A program made the translations under genes and the position numbers. The notes under the pieces are model-generated. The model was not told the origin of the DNA and searched no databases. It saw only the letters and a list, made by a program, of their open reading frames with translations. From Ignavibacteria bacterium (GTDB lineage Bacteria; Bacteroidota; Ignavibacteria; Tepidaquicellales; OLB5), in contig JAPUEV010000303.1 of the NCBI GenBank assembly GCA_027492415.1, positions 1-6,756 on the forward strand: a stretch of 6,756 nt of DNA, in the 5' to 3' direction. The number at the start of each line of letters is the position of its first letter. The stretch's first letter is position 1. This document shows positions 6,396 to 6,756 of this stretch, one piece after another.

Positions 6396-6756
6396 GTGTT
6401 ATTGCTTGAAGAAGAAAAAAGGAACCTGGTTGAAGGACTCTGGTCAAAAGGCATACGTGATGAAGAGGTGCTGAAGGCAATTTATGAAATACCCCGTGAA
6501 AAATTCATTTCAGAAGCCCTGCGTAAATTTGCGTATGATGATAATGCCCTTCCTATAGAGTGCGCTCAGACAATTTCTCAGCCGTTCACTGTAGCTTATA
6601 TGACGCAGACCCTGGAAGTTAAGCCGGGTGATAAAATTTTGGAAATTGGAACAGGTTCCGGTTACCAGGCAGCTGTACTTTTTAAGCTTGGTGCTGAAGT
6701 TTATTCGGTGGAAAGGATAGAAAAGCTGCACATGAATGCGATGTCACTTTTGATAA
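6396..6756 (+). CDS. pcm: Protein-L-isoaspartate O-methyltransferase (3'-truncated by window)
   Basis: The enzyme uses S-adenosylmethionine to methylate isoaspartyl residues in aged proteins, starting their repair in the cytoplasm. The window holds the first 120 codons of a protein usually just over 200 residues (E. coli Pcm has 208). Visible family signatures are 'GIRDEEVLKAI' and 'IPREKFI' near the N-terminus, the substrate-loop motif 'QTISQPFTVAYMT' (58-70), the SAM-binding motif I 'LEIGTGSGYQAA' (82-93), and 'VYSVERI' (102-108), whose acidic E106 would contact the SAM ribose. The start is GTG 6396, chosen because of the AGGAG 8 nt upstream and because TAA (6393-6395) blocks anything earlier in frame. 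TTG 6402 is a weaker alternative. It lies 5 nt after cdaA, probably in the same operon. The frame is intact to the window edge. Confidence 0.96.
   Translation, partial: MLLLEEEKRNLVEGLWSKGIRDEEVLKAIYEIPREKFISEALRKFAYDDNALPIECAQTISQPFTVAYMTQTLEVKPGDKILEIGTGSGYQAAVLFKLGAEVYSVERIEKLHMNAMSLLI

Noticed and set aside
6510..6731. Minus-strand frame of 73 codons within pcm
   Set aside because: It is opposite the conserved SAM-binding region of pcm and has no recognisable product.

Overview
The window looks like a chromosomal segment from a member of the Bacteroidota/Chlorobi superphylum, most likely an Ignavibacteria-type organism. This is inferred from three things. Two adjacent secreted proteins end in type IX secretion system (T9SS) type A sorting domains of the 'YPNP.NPV.KI' style common in that group. 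The DNA is AT-rich. A promoter-like element upstream of one gene matches the Bacteroidota consensus. No rRNA or other taxonomic marker is present, so the placement is tentative.

Left half (1-4821, + strand): two tandem genes for exported T9SS cargo, separated by 24 nt and probably co-transcribed. The first is the 3' part of a gene that starts before the window. It encodes a large multidomain surface protein: the end of a beta-sandwich, a BNR-associated N-terminal-like domain, a right-handed parallel beta-helix, a pre-sorting Ig-like domain and the sorting domain. The second encodes a signal peptide, seven Asp-box (BNR/YCF48-like) repeats that plausibly close a seven-bladed propeller, and a sorting domain. 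A strong hairpin with T-tracts on both sides ends this unit and probably serves the converging gene as well.

Right half (4886-6756): three housekeeping-type genes. tag (DNA-3-methyladenine glycosylase I, base excision repair) lies on the minus strand with a TTG start fixed by an upstream stop codon. Divergent from it across a 116-bp spacer is cdaA, a membrane diadenylate cyclase that makes c-di-AMP. Five nucleotides after cdaA, a GTG-started gene for protein-L-isoaspartate O-methyltransferase (pcm) begins. Its ribosome binding site lies inside the last codons of cdaA, and it runs off the window edge. The spacer holds a good Bacteroidota-type promoter candidate reading into tag and a short inverted repeat in the predicted tag leader.

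I see no tRNA or rRNA, CRISPR array, insertion sequence, phage gene or attachment site. Nothing here looks like a clearly new biological system. The least understood part is the pair of secreted proteins. The most checkable observations are the tag promoter, the cdaA-pcm junction and the seven-repeat propeller.
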